From Treponema sp. (lineage in GTDB: Bacteria > Spirochaetota > Spirochaetia > Treponematales > Breznakiellaceae), in NCBI GenBank assembly GCA_009786625.1, contig WQRT01000097.1:895-6693 (forward strand): a stretch of 5,799 nucleotides of DNA, in the 5' to 3' direction. Within the stretch, counting starts at the first letter, position 1. Every line of letters starts with the position of its first letter. Made by a program: the position numbers and the translations under genes. Under the pieces are notes generated by a model. It did not search any database. It saw nothing but the letters and a program-made list of their open reading frames with translations, and was not told where the DNA came from. Of the stretch, positions 4,672-5,799 are shown piece after piece.

Positions 4672-5799
4672 TTATTTATTTACAACTGTTACCGTTACAT
4701 CGCCGTTGTAATCGCCGTTGTAGATTAATAGATGTTGATCTTCGATGTTGTGTTCGCTGCGCAGAGAGGCGGCAGGATTGGTCTGTATTGTGATCTTTAT
4801 TTTACCGCCGAATGTTTCCTGCGGCAGGTAGATTATTGTCGGGGCTTTTACGGCGCTGACCGCTTTATAGTTAAAAATAAATTTTTCCTTTTTACGGTTC
4901 CAGCTAAATGAATAAATTTCTCCGGCTGTCGCGGCGGGGTAGGGGCGTTTCCAGCCGGCGGCGGCGCGTTCTTTGCCTTCGCTGAAGATCGATAGATCTT
5001 CTTCGTTCCAGCCGTCGCCGTATTTGTTTGTGTTGCTTGCCGAGTAATTCCAAATTGTTGAATGAAGAAGATTGGCGTCTACTGCGTCGTAATACATGGA
5101 GAGCGCTTCTTCATGAAGCGTGTAATTGCCTTTCTTAAATCCGGCGCGGTTATTCATATCAAATGCAAGACCGAATTCTCCAAGAAGACACGGCATATTT
5201 CCCATTTTTTTTTCTGTTATTTTAATGGCCGCGCGGAGACTTTCCGTAAAACATTTTATCGAATTTTTTCTGCCAAGAATTATTTTCGCGGTTTCAGGAT
5301 TGACTGTAAACCATGGACGGAAATTTTTTGTGTAAAGCGCGAATCCGTCGTACCAGTGAAACGCGTTTACCGCGTTAACGGGATCATCCTTGCCCCATGA
5401 AGGATGCGATTCTTCTCTTGCGCTCTTCGGCATTCCTTCTATAAAGAAGAAACTGCGATCATCGGCTTCCTTCATGGCGTTGATAAATTTGACAATAAAC
5501 GGCTTGAGAAAATCATCCGCAAACTGCGCTTTTCGTCCGTTATATTGACTGAAATGATTTTTATTAATAAGGCGCGGCACGCCGTCTTCATCCTGCCATA
5601 CGCCAGCCTGTTTCCATGGGCAGGTAAATCCGTCTTTAAAAAGAGAAACTCCGTCAGGGTTAAATGTCTCGTAACGCGAAATTTTTTTACCAAAAGAAAT
5701 CATGCTGTACACAGGAACTTTTACAGTGTAACCCGAAGCCGCGCAAATTACCTGCCACGGGCTTGGACGCAGTCCCAGCGGAATGACAGGATCTTCGGC
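4672..5799 (-). CDS. Glycoside hydrolase family 5, endoglycoceramidase / beta-glucosylceramidase-like (C-terminal part, 5' end beyond window)
   Basis: A GTG start at 5712 would give 346 residues. The same frame, however, continues without a stop to the window edge, adding 29 codons (AEDPVIPLGLRPSPW and on), so the true start is outside. Counting from the first visible codon, the TIM-barrel elements are FFFIEG (117-122), FHWYD with His148 and Tyr150, LLGEFG with the likely nucleophile Glu208, and IWNYSASN with Trp250. The acid/base Asn-Glu-Pro of strand 4 would lie upstream. A C-terminal beta domain (about 293-375) resembles that of endoglycoceramidases. The stretch SPWQ...VPVYSMISFG...NPDGVSLF...CPWKQAGVW resembles, from memory, GH5 subfamily 12 enzymes acting on glucosylceramide or sterol glucosides. 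Family GH5 is solid; subfamily and substrate are inference. Signal peptide and location cannot be judged. It converges on the transglycosylase gene 46 bp away. Confidence 0.85.
   Translation of the reverse strand, partial: AEDPVIPLGLRPSPWQVICAASGYTVKVPVYSMISFGKKISRYETFNPDGVSLFKDGFTCPWKQAGVWQDEDGVPRLINKNHFSQYNGRKAQFADDFLKPFIVKFINAMKEADDRSFFFIEGMPKSAREESHPSWGKDDPVNAVNAFHWYDGFALYTKNFRPWFTVNPETAKIILGRKNSIKCFTESLRAAIKITEKKMGNMPCLLGEFGLAFDMNNRAGFKKGNYTLHEEALSMYYDAVDANLLHSTIWNYSASNTNKYGDGWNEEDLSIFSEGKERAAAGWKRPYPAATAGEIYSFSWNRKKEKFIFNYKAVSAVKAPTIIYLPQETFGGKIKITIQTNPAASLRSEHNIEDQHLLIYNGDYNGDVTVTVVNK
4699..4722 (-). repeat. Tandem 12-bp duplication in the GH5 C-terminus
   Basis: Two perfect, adjacent copies of ATCGCCGTTGTA (plus strand) encode YNGDYNGD close to the C-terminus. 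This looks like a recent in-frame slippage duplication that adds four residues to the beta domain. Confidence 0.85.

Noticed and set aside
5062..5400. Plus-strand open frames antisense to the GH5 gene
   Set aside because: The minus-strand frame carries clear GH5 motifs; the plus-strand frames are low-complexity shadows.
5710..5712. GTG at 5712 as the true start of the GH5 protein
   Set aside because: The same frame stays open to the edge, and its upstream residues continue family-like sequence (GLRPSPWQ and onward), so the start must be outside the window.

Overview
The window is bacterial chromosomal DNA with ordinary, densely packed housekeeping genes and moderate base composition. It holds an HPr kinase/HPr pair, a serC-serA pair, a membrane-anchored soluble lytic transglycosylase (SLT) domain protein and a glycolipid-type GH5 hydrolase. 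This mix fits a spirochaete of the Treponema group, probably host- or gut-associated. That assignment is inference from gene content and protein style; no rRNA or other marker is present.

Layout. On the minus strand at the left edge lie hprK (HPr kinase/phosphorylase, 124-1113) and, 10 bp beyond its stop, the first 37 codons of ptsH (HPr, 113 to 1, cut by the edge). The kinase and its protein substrate therefore form a small operon. From 1114 to 1580 there is a 467-bp gene-free region between divergent genes. It carries a candidate promoter for each side. Between them sit two small palindromes and a 185-bp inverted repeat (1323-1507) with perfect 29-bp ends and a nested hairpin, the most unusual object in the window.

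On the plus strand, serC (1581-2678) and serA (2689-3855) follow with a 10-bp gap. They encode two of the three enzymes of phosphorylated serine biosynthesis; serB is not in the window. After 38 bp comes a gene for a small membrane-anchored SLT protein with a nine-glutamate run (3894-4625), probably in the same transcript. A 46-bp convergent gap separates it from a minus-strand GH5 gene that stays open to the right edge (4672 to beyond 5799). Its visible part holds the HxY motif, the nucleophile Glu and the C-terminal beta domain, and resembles glucosylceramide/sterol-glucoside hydrolases.

I found no complete novel multi-gene system. The points worth a second look are the inverted-repeat element, a possibly leaderless hprK mRNA, and the apparent lack of the usual catalytic glutamate in SerA.
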